Assembly: GCF_014750685.1 (NCBI RefSeq)
Contig: NZ_JAAXGE010000008.1
Span: 103,723 to 167,722 of the forward strand
Direction of reading: 5' to 3'
DNA: 64,000 nt
From: Bacteroides sp. GM023
GTDB lineage: Bacteria; Bacteroidota; Bacteroidia; Bacteroidales; Bacteroidaceae
Shown here: positions 17,518-26,209 of the stretch, piece by piece
Numbering within the stretch: position 1 is the stretch's first letter
Layout of the letters: each line of letters opens with the position of its first letter
Program-made: the position numbers and the translations under genes
Notes under the pieces: generated by a model
Database searches by the model: none
Told to the model about the DNA's origin: nothing
What the model saw: the letters and a program-made list of their open reading frames with translations, nothing else

Positions 17518-17623
17518 CAGTTAATTTATTGGTATTATTTCTTTTATGATTACTGGTATAATCCGTATACTGGTGATCCTTCCTATCTTTATATTTTTAC
17601 TAATAAATTAAATTTTAAATATT

Positions 17624-18166
17624 ATGGCAACTACTCAAGTTATTGATGCTACTATATTTGCATCTTCACATCCCGATATCGCTAAACGTACCAGTGTTTC
17701 CGGAGTTATCATCTCTTCTGTAATGTTATTGGTAGGGATTTTAGCATTTGCTTCTACTTTTCAGCTGGAAGACAAATCGTCTACTGTCAGCATGGCTTTA
17801 ATGGTTCTTGGAACCGGGTTATTCCTGATGGGAATTTTCCGTTTTTTCTGGAAATCTAAGGAAGTCGTTTATTTACCTACCGGAAGCGTAGCTAAAGAAC
17901 AGAGCATCTTCTTTGATTTGAAGTATATGGACTCTTTGATGAATATAGTTAATTCGGGTTCATTCTCTACCAACTCGGCTATTAAGAGTGAGTCAAGCGG
18001 CAATATACGTATGGACGTGATACTTTCTGAAGACAAGAAATTTGCAGCCGTACAGTTGTTCCAGTTTGTACCTTACAATTATCAGCCGATAACCTCCGTG
18101 CAGTATTTTACAAATGACGGAGCTTCTGCCGTGGTAGCTTTTCTTTCAAAAAGCAAGCAGGGATAA
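17624..18166 (+). CDS. Two-TM membrane protein of unknown function
   Basis: This 180-residue protein has two hydrophobic segments at about residues 25-45 (VSGVIISSVMLLVGILAFAS) and 55-75 (VSMALMVLGTGLFLMGIFRF), then a soluble C-terminal domain of ~100 residues rich in beta-type sequence. No enzyme motif is visible. It is a single gene, ended by a terminator that overlaps the 3' end of the convergent MutS-like gene. A TATCTTTA sequence near 17584 may be its -7 box. Confidence 0.75.
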   Translation: MATTQVIDATIFASSHPDIAKRTSVSGVIISSVMLLVGILAFASTFQLEDKSSTVSMALMVLGTGLFLMGIFRFFWKSKEVVYLPTGSVAKEQSIFFDLKYMDSLMNIVNSGSFSTNSAIKSESSGNIRMDVILSEDKKFAAVQLFQFVPYNYQPITSVQYFTNDGASAVVAFLSKSKQG

Positions 18167-18204
18167 TGTGAACTAAAACTGAACTTTAATTTTCATACAT
18201 AAGG

Positions 18205-18244
18205 ATGGGGATTAGTCGTCGATAACGGCTATCCCCATTTTTTT
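18205..18244 (+). terminator. Terminator overlapping convergent gene end
   Basis: ATGGGGAT plus tAGtCG pairs with CGgCTATCCCCAT around a short loop and is followed by T7. It is oriented for the + strand gene ending at 18166. It contains the stop codon of the minus-strand MutS-like gene. Confidence 0.85.
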
Positions 18245-20026
18245 CATTAAGAAGCAGGCATTCATATTTTGCGCAACTCCATCTCTCATTTGATAAGAGA
18301 AAGTAAGTTCATTATTTGTTATATCTGCTTCAAAACAATAGTTCCGGATATTCTGCGGGAAAGAATCTATTAAAGTTCCCAATAGAAGGTCATGAGTTGC
18401 GATGATGCCGTTGGCATTCATATTCATAAACTGCTTGATGAGCGCAAAAGAACCTTTCTGTTTATCCATAGAGTTTGTACCCTTCAGAATTTCGTCAAGG
18501 ATGATGAAGAGTTCTTCTCCGGCTTCCGACTTATCTATGATTAACTTTAGTCGTTTCAGCTCGGCAAAGAAATAGGATTCGTTGTCGGTCAATGAATCAC
18601 TGGTACGAAGGCTGGTGACAAGACGAGCCGGGGATATCTCCATTTGCTCCGCCCAGACAGGAGCACCAATGCACGCTAAGAGATAATTCACGCCTACGGT
18701 ACGTAGATAAGTACTTTTACCTGCCATATTCGCTCCGGTGATAATAATAAAGAAAGGACGCTTGTCGATGTCTATTCCATTACGCACACATTTGTTGCGA
18801 TCCATTAAAGGATGACCGAGCCCTTTAGCTTGTAAATGAAAAGACTGGGAGCAAATCTTCGGATAAATATATTCAGGATGATTGTATGCGAATGTTGCCA
18901 GCGAGCAGTAAGCATCTATTTCCCCAATCGTTTCTATCCAGCGGGGAAGGTCATTGGCATGCGTATCCTTCCATTGCTCAATTCGCATAACCTGACGTAG
19001 TTCCCAAAATATAAGTCCGTTGAGAATAGTACTCATTAGCAAATTACTCCGTTGATCCAGTGCATTCATTAATTTGGAAAGCTGGCGGACAGCCTGCGAA
19101 GCTGTTTGATTCTGACTGGTAAGTTCCGCTTTTAATTGCTGCAATATAGGACTGTGCATCTCTTTTTTCTCCGTAAGAAGAATCTGATCGGCATATGTGG
19201 AGAGAATTTGCAGCTTTTCACCATAAGTAGTTTGGAGTTTTGTGATTCCTTTGGAGAAGATAGAACTGAATATGATAAAACTAATAAATACCCCGCCGGC
19301 GGCACTGGCAGGCAAAATACCTAAAAAGGCAAGACTTATACATACGAGATTGATAATACTTACCGTTACCGGGATAATACGTAATAACGTATGTTTTCGG
19401 TAATAACTTGGGCTACCGGCCCATGTTTTAATTTCGGTAGTATCAGCGGGCTTTCCTTTATAAAGTAATCCAAGCAAACGGATTTGTTGCCGGTATTCCA
19501 GTTCTGTTGATAATTCGCGGATAGCTTCCTGGTGCTGCTCAATGGCTTCCTTATTCTCCAGATGACTATTGAACCAATCTGCAAGATGCTGTTTGCCGAC
19601 AGGCGTTGATGTACGGTTAATATACTGGAAAAGAGAATGGTCTCCGAACACATCCAGGTCGAAAGTATAGAGATGTCCCGGATCAATATATTCTTCACCG
19701 TCTTCAAAACCAGAGAAATCATATTGGATAGCCCTCAACTCCTGTTCGTTGATTACTATTTTCTTTTTCAGAAAATCTTTCCGGTGAAACCAAAAGTTGT
19801 GACGTTTTACCAGCCATACAAATAAGATAAAAGGCAAGATGGCAAATACAGAAATATACAGCCATCCGTCAGACCAAAAGGTGATCGCGCCGGCTATGGC
19901 ACCGACGAATAAAACCAATCGTAATAGACTAATGTAATAAATACGTTTCCGGGCACTTTGCAGCTCCAACTCTGCTTTTTGAATAATCTGTTGATATGTA
20001 GCGATAATCTGTTCCAGTTTTTCCAT
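18212..20026 (-). CDS. Membrane-anchored MutS-like ATPase
   Basis: The 604-residue protein ends in a MutS domain V ATPase: Walker A GANMAGKST at about residues 431-439, followed by the signature region TSDSLTDNESYFFAELKRL, Walker B LFIILDEILKGTNS and the IIATHD motif. The N-terminal mismatch-recognition domain of true MutS is absent. Instead there are two hydrophobic segments near residues 32-72 and another pair near 215-260, so it should be membrane-bound. A TTG upstream (20050) is rejected because it lies in the promoter; the ATG at 20026 follows a TACCTTTG -7 box. The family is widespread in Bacteroidetes and usually labelled MutS; a mismatch repair role is doubtful. Confidence 0.88.
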   Translation of the reverse strand: MEKLEQIIATYQQIIQKAELELQSARKRIYYISLLRLVLFVGAIAGAITFWSDGWLYISVFAILPFILFVWLVKRHNFWFHRKDFLKKKIVINEQELRAIQYDFSGFEDGEEYIDPGHLYTFDLDVFGDHSLFQYINRTSTPVGKQHLADWFNSHLENKEAIEQHQEAIRELSTELEYRQQIRLLGLLYKGKPADTTEIKTWAGSPSYYRKHTLLRIIPVTVSIINLVCISLAFLGILPASAAGGVFISFIIFSSIFSKGITKLQTTYGEKLQILSTYADQILLTEKKEMHSPILQQLKAELTSQNQTASQAVRQLSKLMNALDQRSNLLMSTILNGLIFWELRQVMRIEQWKDTHANDLPRWIETIGEIDAYCSLATFAYNHPEYIYPKICSQSFHLQAKGLGHPLMDRNKCVRNGIDIDKRPFFIIITGANMAGKSTYLRTVGVNYLLACIGAPVWAEQMEISPARLVTSLRTSDSLTDNESYFFAELKRLKLIIDKSEAGEELFIILDEILKGTNSMDKQKGSFALIKQFMNMNANGIIATHDLLLGTLIDSFPQNIRNYCFEADITNNELTFSYQMRDGVAQNMNACFLMKKMGIAVIDD

Positions 20027-20047
20027 GACAAATTCAATACTTTTTCG

Positions 20048-20069
20048 CAAAGGTAATATAATTCACAAC
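20048..20069 (-). promoter_or_regulatory. Promoter of MutS-like gene
   Basis: On the minus strand TACCTTTG (20055 to 20048) matches TAnnTTTG exactly. A TTG-containing -33 candidate lies near 20069-20064. The predicted start of transcription is about 15 bases before the ATG at 20026. Confidence 0.6.
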
Positions 20070-20310
20070 GGTCGTGATAGCAGCTTGTTTTAGTCGGGAG
20101 CAGATTTACTGTTTATTAACGGTAGGAGATTAAAATATGGATTCGACAATAATTATCCGAATATATCGCTTGATAATGCACATGGAGAAAGTGCACCAGG
20201 GAAGCAAATATTGGTTTCCAGTTCCTTTTTTTTCGATATTTCTGTACTCCCCCTTGCATTTATCCGCTAAAATTTATAACTTTCCACTCTAAAATGCGTT
20301 TAGCAAGGAA

Positions 20311-20316
20311 AGGAGG
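20311..20316 (+). promoter_or_regulatory. Shine-Dalgarno deciding the start at 20324
   Basis: AGGAGG lies 7 bases before the ATG at 20324, so this ATG is chosen over an upstream in-frame ATG at 20294. Confidence 0.7.
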
Positions 20317-20323
20317 ATGGCTT

Positions 20324-20965
20324 ATGAAGAAAGGATGTATCTTATTGTTGCTGATGAGCGTGATTAGCCTTCCGTTAATTGCGCAAAACATAATTTATTC
20401 CAACTTGAAAGAGTTGCTTGCTCAAGATGGCGATACCGTTGCCGTACTGCGGGTGGAAAAGCGTTCCCGGAATCAGATTGTGCTGACCGGCGGTGCCGAT
20501 TACCGGATAACGGCAGGTGATGACGAGTCTATGGGAAGGAGGTTGAAAAAGCGTTGTTTTGCTGTGCGTGACGAAAAAGGAGATTTATATTTGAATTGCC
20601 GTAAGTTGCGATATAAAAAGCTGCGTTTCGGAGCCTGGTATGCTCCGGCTGTCCAGTTAGATAAAAAAATCTATTTCTGTGCCGTGCCTTTAGGTTCCGT
20701 TGTCGGTGGAAATTTTGTAGAAGACGATGATGTGAAGCTGGGTGGAAATATTGGTGACGCCCTTGCAGCTTCGAGTTTAGTCACAAAACGTGTCTGTTAT
20801 GAATTGAATGCCGAGACAGGAAAGATTGAATTCATGGACAAAGACAAGATGCTTGAATTATTAAAGAAATATCCCGAATTGAAACAAGCCTATTTGAAAG
20901 ATGACAGCCCGGAGGCGAAGCATACTTTTAAATATTTGCTGGAATTGCGGGATAAACAGAAATAA
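20324..20965 (+). CDS. Exported protein of unknown function
   Basis: The 213-residue product begins with a signal peptide (MKKGCILLLLMSVISLPLIAQ). I do not recognise the mature domain. It is basic in the middle (RRLKKRCFAVRDEKGDLYLNC) and ends with a charged helical region (KMLELLKKYPELKQAYLKDD). Several segments look like beta strands. It stands alone between the divergent MutS-like gene and hutU, with its own terminator. Confidence 0.75.
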   Translation: MKKGCILLLLMSVISLPLIAQNIIYSNLKELLAQDGDTVAVLRVEKRSRNQIVLTGGADYRITAGDDESMGRRLKKRCFAVRDEKGDLYLNCRKLRYKKLRFGAWYAPAVQLDKKIYFCAVPLGSVVGGNFVEDDDVKLGGNIGDALAASSLVTKRVCYELNAETGKIEFMDKDKMLELLKKYPELKQAYLKDDSPEAKHTFKYLLELRDKQK

Positions 20966-20974
20966 TAACTTTCT

Positions 20975-21008
20975 GACAAGAAAAGTGAAGTTTTTCTTGT
21001 CTTTTATC
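20975..21008 (+). terminator. Intrinsic terminator before hutU
   Basis: GACAAGAAAA (20975-20984) pairs perfectly with TTTTCTTGTC (20992-21001) and is followed by a T-rich stretch. Confidence 0.8.
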
Positions 21009-21027
21009 TTCTTTTTCTCTATCTTGC
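20997..21027 (+). promoter_or_regulatory. Possible hutU promoter
   Basis: TATCTTGC (21020-21027) resembles the -7 consensus with the last two bases changed, and TTG at 20997-20999 is correctly spaced as -33. It overlaps the preceding terminator. This is the best candidate seen in the gap. Confidence 0.35.
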
Positions 21028-21081
21028 GAAGAGTTATACGACTGTTTACTTACAGTTTGTAATCCTTAATTCTGCTTTAGT

Positions 21082-23079
21082 ATGAAGATGACTCTTGGCA
21101 ACACACTACTGTCTTATCCGGGTTTTGTAAAAGGTATCCGGAGAGCTCCCGACCGTGGTTACACACTTACCCCGGCTCAAACAGTTACAGCACTAAAAAA
21201 CGCTTTGCGTTATATCCCCTCTGAATGGCACGAGCAGTTAGCTCCCGAATTTATGGAAGAACTGCGTACTCGCGGACGGATTTACGGATACCGCTTTCGT
21301 CCTGAAGGCGATTTGAAAGCGAAACCGATAGATGAGTATCGCGGTCGATGCCTGGAAGGCAAAGCCTTTCAGGTGATGATTGACAATAACCTCTGCTTTG
21401 ATATAGCTTTGTATCCCTATGAACTTGTCACGTACGGTGAAACCGGACAAGTCTGCCAAAACTGGATGCAATATCGCCTGATTAAACAATATCTCGAAGA
21501 ACTAACCCAAGAACAGACCCTGGTCATAGAATCCGGTCATCCCTTAGGGCTTTTCCGTTCCCGTCCCGACGCTCCTCGCGTCATTATAACCAACTCCATG
21601 ATGATCGGTCAATTCGATAATCAGCACGACTGGCACATTGCCGCCCAAATGGGAGTGGCGAATTACGGTCAGATGACAGCCGGCGGTTGGATGTACATCG
21701 GCCCGCAAGGAATCGTTCATGGCACATTTAATACCCTGCTCAATGCCGGGCGCTTGAAACTCGGTATTCCGCAAGATCAAGATTTGCGGGGGCATCTGTT
21801 TGTATCTTCCGGTTTGGGCGGAATGAGCGGAGCGCAGCCTAAAGCTGCCGAGATAGCCGGAGCCGCTTCCATAATAGCCGAAGTAGACAGCTCCCGTATT
21901 GAAACACGTTATCGCCAAGGCTGGGTAGGACACGTCACTCAAGATATGGCAGAAGCATTCCGGATGGCAAACGAAGCGATGCAGCGTCGCGAACCCTGTT
22001 CAATAGCCTATCATGGAAACGTAGTCGACCTGCTTGAATATGCGGAACAAAGGAATATCCCCATTGAACTATTATCCGACCAGACTTCTTGTCATGCCGT
22101 TTACGAAGGCGGCTATTGCCCTGCCGGACTGACTTTTGAAGAGCGCACACAACTTCTTCACGAATCTCCCGAGCAATTCCGCCGTTTGGTAGATATCTCC
22201 TTACACCGGCATTTCGAAGTAATCAAAAAGCTGGTAGCCCGAGGCACCTATTTCTTTGACTATGGAAACTCCTTTATGAAAGCGATTTATGACGCCGGAG
22301 TAAAAGAAATCTCTCGCAATGGTGTAGACGAGAAAGATGGATTTATCTGGCCGAGTTATGTAGAAGACATTATGGGACCTCAACTCTTTGACTACGGTTA
22401 TGGTCCATTCCGATGGGTTTGCCTGAGTGGAAAACATGAAGACCTGATAAAAACAGACCATGCAGCTATGGAATGTATCGACGTCAGTCGACGCGGTCAG
22501 GATTTGGATAATTATAATTGGATACGTGATGCGGAAAAGAACCAATTGGTAGTAGGAACACAGGCACGCATCCTTTATCAGGATGCTGTGGGAAGAATGA
22601 ACATAGCACTCCGCTTCAATGAAATGGTTCGCCGTGGCGAAGTAGGGCCTATTATGTTGGGACGCGATCACCATGACGTGAGCGGCACGGATTCCCCCTT
22701 CCGGGAAACATCGAATATAAAAGACGGAAGCAATGTGATGGCAGATATGGCCGTGCAGTGCTTTGCCGGAAACTGCGCCTGTGGAATGAGCCTTGTAGCT
22801 TTGCATAATGGTGGCGGAGTCGGTATTGGTAAAGCGATAAACGGTGGTTTCGGTATGGTATGTGATGGTAGCGAACGGGTGGACGAAATACTTCGTTCCG
22901 CTATGCTTTGGGATGTAATGGGCGGTGTAGCCCGCCGCTCCTGGGCACGTAATCCGCATGCAATAGAAACTAGCAAAGCATTCAACGAATCCCATACCGG
23001 AGACTATCAGATAACACTGCCCTATCTGGCTGACGAAGAATTAATAAAGAAAATAGTTCCAGATATTACGGTGAAGTAG
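21082..23079 (+). CDS. hutU: Urocanate hydratase
   Basis: Urocanase converts urocanate to 4-imidazolone-5-propanoate, the second step of histidine breakdown, using tightly bound NAD+ as electrophile. The 665-residue protein contains the NAD-binding glycine-rich stretch SSGLGGMSGAQPKA and the conserved cysteine-containing DQTSCH segment. A late conserved block reads GRDHHDVSGTDSPFRET, and NGGGVGIGKAINGGFG lies near the C-terminus. It is longer than the ~555-residue classical enzymes, as in the longer Bacteroides/eukaryote-like form. It opens the histidine cluster but is separated from the next gene by 283 bases of repeats. Confidence 0.96.
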   Translation: MKMTLGNTLLSYPGFVKGIRRAPDRGYTLTPAQTVTALKNALRYIPSEWHEQLAPEFMEELRTRGRIYGYRFRPEGDLKAKPIDEYRGRCLEGKAFQVMIDNNLCFDIALYPYELVTYGETGQVCQNWMQYRLIKQYLEELTQEQTLVIESGHPLGLFRSRPDAPRVIITNSMMIGQFDNQHDWHIAAQMGVANYGQMTAGGWMYIGPQGIVHGTFNTLLNAGRLKLGIPQDQDLRGHLFVSSGLGGMSGAQPKAAEIAGAASIIAEVDSSRIETRYRQGWVGHVTQDMAEAFRMANEAMQRREPCSIAYHGNVVDLLEYAEQRNIPIELLSDQTSCHAVYEGGYCPAGLTFEERTQLLHESPEQFRRLVDISLHRHFEVIKKLVARGTYFFDYGNSFMKAIYDAGVKEISRNGVDEKDGFIWPSYVEDIMGPQLFDYGYGPFRWVCLSGKHEDLIKTDHAAMECIDVSRRGQDLDNYNWIRDAEKNQLVVGTQARILYQDAVGRMNIALRFNEMVRRGEVGPIMLGRDHHDVSGTDSPFRETSNIKDGSNVMADMAVQCFAGNCACGMSLVALHNGGGVGIGKAINGGFGMVCDGSERVDEILRSAMLWDVMGGVARRSWARNPHAIETSKAFNESHTGDYQITLPYLADEELIKKIVPDITVK

Positions 23080-23119
23080 TCCCGCAAAATATGGGAAAAT
23101 ATTCCCTCATATTGCGGGA
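23080..23119 (+). terminator. Hairpin directly after hutU
   Basis: Immediately after the stop codon, TCCCGCAAAATATGGGAA (23080-23097) pairs imperfectly with TTCCCTCATATTGCGGGA (23102-23119). There is no T-run, so it may protect the 3' end or cause partial termination rather than act as a full intrinsic terminator. Confidence 0.5.
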
Positions 23120-23136
23120 TGAAATGCACCAAGTTC

Positions 23137-23242
23137 GTTTCCATACTAGGAAACGACAGTTTCCATACTAGGAAACGCGCGTGTCTCCATATGGAAACGA
23201 CAGTATCTAAGGCTGGAAACTAGCGTTTCCTTACATGGAAAT
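23137..23242 (+). repeat. 22-nt palindromic repeat array, GTTTCC/GGAAAC type
   Basis: Five units each have a left arm GTTTCC (at 23137, 23159, 23181, 23203, 23225; the third and fourth degenerate) and a right arm GGAAAC (at 23149, 23171, 23193, 23215, 23237; the last GGAAAT). Both arms recur at exactly 22 nt. The clearest unit is GTTTCCatactaGGAAAC plus a 4-nt spacer. Each unit can form a hairpin. Confidence 0.85.
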
Positions 23243-23362
23243 TGAAGGAAACTCTAATAGATTGAATTATAGTTATATAAGTATTTTAGTTCATTAGAGT
23301 ACTGAATTGAATAAAACCTAATAGTTATCCTGTAAATGTAACCTATAACATAAATATTTATT

Positions 23363-24265
23363 ATGAGTTGGAATAAAATCATCGAATGTGTCCCCAATTT
23401 CAGTGAAGGACGCGATTTAGAGAGAATAGATAAGATAGTAGCTCCTTTCCGTGGCAAGGCAGGTGTGAAACTACTCGATTACAGCAACGATGAAGACCAT
23501 AACCGCCTGGTCGTCACCCTCGTCGGTGAACCGGAAGCCCTGCGTGACGCAGTGGTCGAAGCCATTGGAATAGCTGTCCGCCTGATAGACATGAACCACC
23601 ATAGAGGGCAACACCCCCGCATGGGAGCGGTGGATGTTGTCCCCTTCATCCCCATTAAAAACACTACGATGGAAGAAGCCGTCGAACTCTCAAAAGAAGT
23701 TGCCGCTCGCGTAGCCGAGCTATATAACCTTCCGGTCTTTCTATACGAAAAGTCCGCCACTGCGCCACACCGCGAAAATCTCGCTTCCGTTCGCAAAGGC
23801 GAATTTGAAGGAATGGCCGAAAAGATAAAACTTCCCGAATGGCAACCGGACTTTGGCCCCGCCGAACGCCACCCCACTGCTGGAACCGTAGCCATCGGAG
23901 CCCGCATGCCGCTTGTCGCATATAATATCAACCTAAGTACGGACAATCTCGAAATAGCTACCAAGATAGCCAAAAATATCCGTCACATCAACGGCGGACT
24001 CCGTTATGTCAAGGCGATGGGAGTAGAGCTAAAAGAAAGGAACATAACGCAAGTATCCATCAATATGACCGACTACACTCGTACCGCCCTTTACCGTGCC
24101 TTCGAATTAACACGTATCGAAGCCCGGCGTTATGGCGTCACGATTGTTGGCAGCGAGATAATAGGTCTTGTACCGATGGAAGCCCTGATTGACACAGCAT
24201 CCTACTACCTCGGACTGGAAAACTTCTCCATGCAACAAGTCCTGGAAGCACGTATCATGGAATAA
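23363..24265 (+). CDS. ftcD: Glutamate formimidoyltransferase
   Basis: The enzyme moves the formimino group from formiminoglutamate to tetrahydrofolate, giving glutamate and 5-formimino-THF. The 300-residue protein starts IIECVPNFSEGRD, the family signature, and has the conserved HHRGQHPRMGAVDVVPF segment with the catalytic histidine. It matches only the transferase half of the mammalian bifunctional FTCD; the cyclodeaminase half is a separate gene two positions downstream. Base composition becomes markedly C-rich from here through hutH. It lies 14 bases before hutI. Confidence 0.95.
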   Translation: MSWNKIIECVPNFSEGRDLERIDKIVAPFRGKAGVKLLDYSNDEDHNRLVVTLVGEPEALRDAVVEAIGIAVRLIDMNHHRGQHPRMGAVDVVPFIPIKNTTMEEAVELSKEVAARVAELYNLPVFLYEKSATAPHRENLASVRKGEFEGMAEKIKLPEWQPDFGPAERHPTAGTVAIGARMPLVAYNINLSTDNLEIATKIAKNIRHINGGLRYVKAMGVELKERNITQVSINMTDYTRTALYRAFELTRIEARRYGVTIVGSEIIGLVPMEALIDTASYYLGLENFSMQQVLEARIME

Positions 24266-24279
24266 TTAACAACAACTAT

Positions 24280-25554
24280 ATGAGTGAAAACCTGATTATA
24301 TTCAACGCCCGCATCGTCACCCCTATCGGTTTTTCCGCCCGTAAAGGGGAAGAAATGTCGCAACTGCAAATCATAGAAAACGGGACAGTGGAAGTAACCA
24401 AAGGCATCATCACCTACGTCGGCGAGAACCGTGGTGAAGACCGCGACGGCTACTATCAGCACTACTGGCATTACAACGCCCGAGGACACTGCCTGCTGCC
24501 CGGCTTTGTCGATTCCCATACCCATTTCGTATTCGGCGGCGAACGTTCCGAAGAATTTTCCTGGCGTCTGAAAGGCGAAAGCTACATGTCCATCATGGAA
24601 CGTGGTGGCGGCATTGCCAGTACCGTGAAAGCGACGCGGAAAATGAACTTCCTGAAACTCCGTTCGACAGCCGAAACCTTCCTGAAGAAGATGAGTACGA
24701 TGGGAGTGACTACAGTAGAAGGAAAAAGCGGCTACGGCCTGGATCGCGAAACCGAACTGCTGCAACTAAAAATAATGCGTAGCCTGAACAATGACGAGCA
24801 TAAACGTGTCGACATCGTTTCCACCTTCCTCGGTGCCCATGCCCTTCCCGAAGAATACAAAGGAAAAAGCGAAGAGTACCAAGAAAGAAGCGACGACTAC
24901 ATCGACTTCCTGATTCGTGAAATGCTTCCGGTAGTCCGCGAGAACGAACTCGCCGAATGTTGCGATGTCTTTTGCGAACAAGGCGTTTTCTCCATCGAGC
25001 AATCCCGACGTCTGCTCCAAGCCGCCAAAGACCAAGGCTTCCTGCTGAAACTCCATGCTGACGAAATAGTCTCCCTCGGCGGCGCTGAACTGGCAGCCGA
25101 ACTGGGTGCCTTATCCGCCGACCATCTGCTGCACGCTTCCGATGCCGGAATCCGTGCAATGGCCGATACCGGCGTAGTAGCCACCCTGCTACCTCTGACC
25201 GCCTTTGCCCTGAAAGAACCCTATGCACGTGGACGTGAAATGATTGACGCCGGCTGTGCCGTAGCCCTTGCCACCGACCTCAATCCGGGAAGCTGCTTCT
25301 CCGGCTCCATCCCTTTGACCATCGCCCTGGCATGCATCTACATGAAACTAAGCGTAGAAGAAACCATCACCGCCCTGACCTTGAACGGAGCCGCCGCCCT
25401 TCAGCGTGCCGACCGTATCGGCAGCATCGAAGTCGGCAAGCAAGGCGATTTTGTCGTCCTGAACTCCGCAAACTATCACATTCTACCTTACTATATAGGA
25501 ATGAATAGCGTAATAATGACCATAAAAGGCGGCATGCTATACCCCGCCAATTAA
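24280..25554 (+). CDS. hutI: Imidazolonepropionase
   Basis: The enzyme opens the ring of imidazolone propionate to formiminoglutamate, the third step of the pathway. It is an amidohydrolase of 424 residues. Metal and substrate motifs are visible: DSHTHFVFGGERSEEF, KLHADE, and ATDLNPGSC near residue 330. The C-terminal RIGSIEVGKQGDFVVL segment is typical of the superfamily. It lies in a tight operon between ftcD and the cyclodeaminase gene. Confidence 0.96.
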   Translation: MSENLIIFNARIVTPIGFSARKGEEMSQLQIIENGTVEVTKGIITYVGENRGEDRDGYYQHYWHYNARGHCLLPGFVDSHTHFVFGGERSEEFSWRLKGESYMSIMERGGGIASTVKATRKMNFLKLRSTAETFLKKMSTMGVTTVEGKSGYGLDRETELLQLKIMRSLNNDEHKRVDIVSTFLGAHALPEEYKGKSEEYQERSDDYIDFLIREMLPVVRENELAECCDVFCEQGVFSIEQSRRLLQAAKDQGFLLKLHADEIVSLGGAELAAELGALSADHLLHASDAGIRAMADTGVVATLLPLTAFALKEPYARGREMIDAGCAVALATDLNPGSCFSGSIPLTIALACIYMKLSVEETITALTLNGAAALQRADRIGSIEVGKQGDFVVLNSANYHILPYYIGMNSVIMTIKGGMLYPAN

Positions 25555-25579
25555 TAACCAACTAAAAAAACAGAATACC

Positions 25580-26209
25580 ATGTTAGCAGATTTAACCGTA
25601 AAAGATTTCTTAGATAAAGTGGCTTGCAGTGACCCTGTGCCCGGTGGTGGCAGTATTGCCGCGCTGAACGGAGCATTAGCTTCCGCCCTTTCCACAATGG
25701 TAGCCCGGCTCACCGTAGGCAAAAAAGGCTACGAAGTCAGCGAAGAACTGATGCAGCACGCCCAAACCATCACCCTCCGCCTGCTGGACGAGTTTATCGC
25801 ACTCATCGACAAAGACTCCGAAGCCTACAACGAAGTATTTGCCTGCTTCAAACTCCCCAAAGCGACCGATGAAGAAAAAGCCGCCCGCAGCGCAGCCATC
25901 CAGGAAGCAACCAAAAAGGCCGCCCTCATTCCCCTGGAAGTAGCCCGGAAAGCACTGGACATGATGACAATCATCGCAGACGTAGCCCACCTCGGCAACC
26001 GCAACGCCATCACAGATGCCTGTGTCGCCATGATGTCCGCCCGTTCCGCCGTCCTTGGAGCTTTGCTGAATGTCCGCATCAACCTCGGCTCGCTCAAAGA
26101 CCGGGAATTTGTCCTGCAGCTGCAAACCGAAGCCGATAAGATAGAGCAAGCCGCCTGTCGGAGAGAAAAAGAAATACTGGATGCCGTTAACCAAGATTTG
26201 CGCGTATGA
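25580..26209 (+). CDS. fchA: Formimidoyltetrahydrofolate cyclodeaminase
   Basis: The enzyme converts 5-formimino-THF to 5,10-methenyl-THF and ammonia, linking histidine breakdown to one-carbon metabolism. The 209-residue all-helical protein has the signature DPVPGGGSIAALNGALASAL near the N-terminus. Its stop overlaps the hutH start (ATGA), implying coupling. Together with ftcD it replaces the hutG/hutF routes, neither of which is present here. Confidence 0.93.
   Translation: MLADLTVKDFLDKVACSDPVPGGGSIAALNGALASALSTMVARLTVGKKGYEVSEELMQHAQTITLRLLDEFIALIDKDSEAYNEVFACFKLPKATDEEKAARSAAIQEATKKAALIPLEVARKALDMMTIIADVAHLGNRNAITDACVAMMSARSAVLGALLNVRINLGSLKDREFVLQLQTEADKIEQAACRREKEILDAVNQDLRV

Noticed and set aside
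22201..22995. 264-residue minus-strand ORF
   Set aside because: It lies fully antisense to hutU, a clear enzyme gene. Its length follows from the codon bias of the + strand.
23137..23242. CRISPR array
   Set aside because: The unit is only 22 nt including its spacer, with palindromic arms and no ~30-nt unique spacers, and there are no cas genes. The same applies to the arrays at 38651 and 61427.
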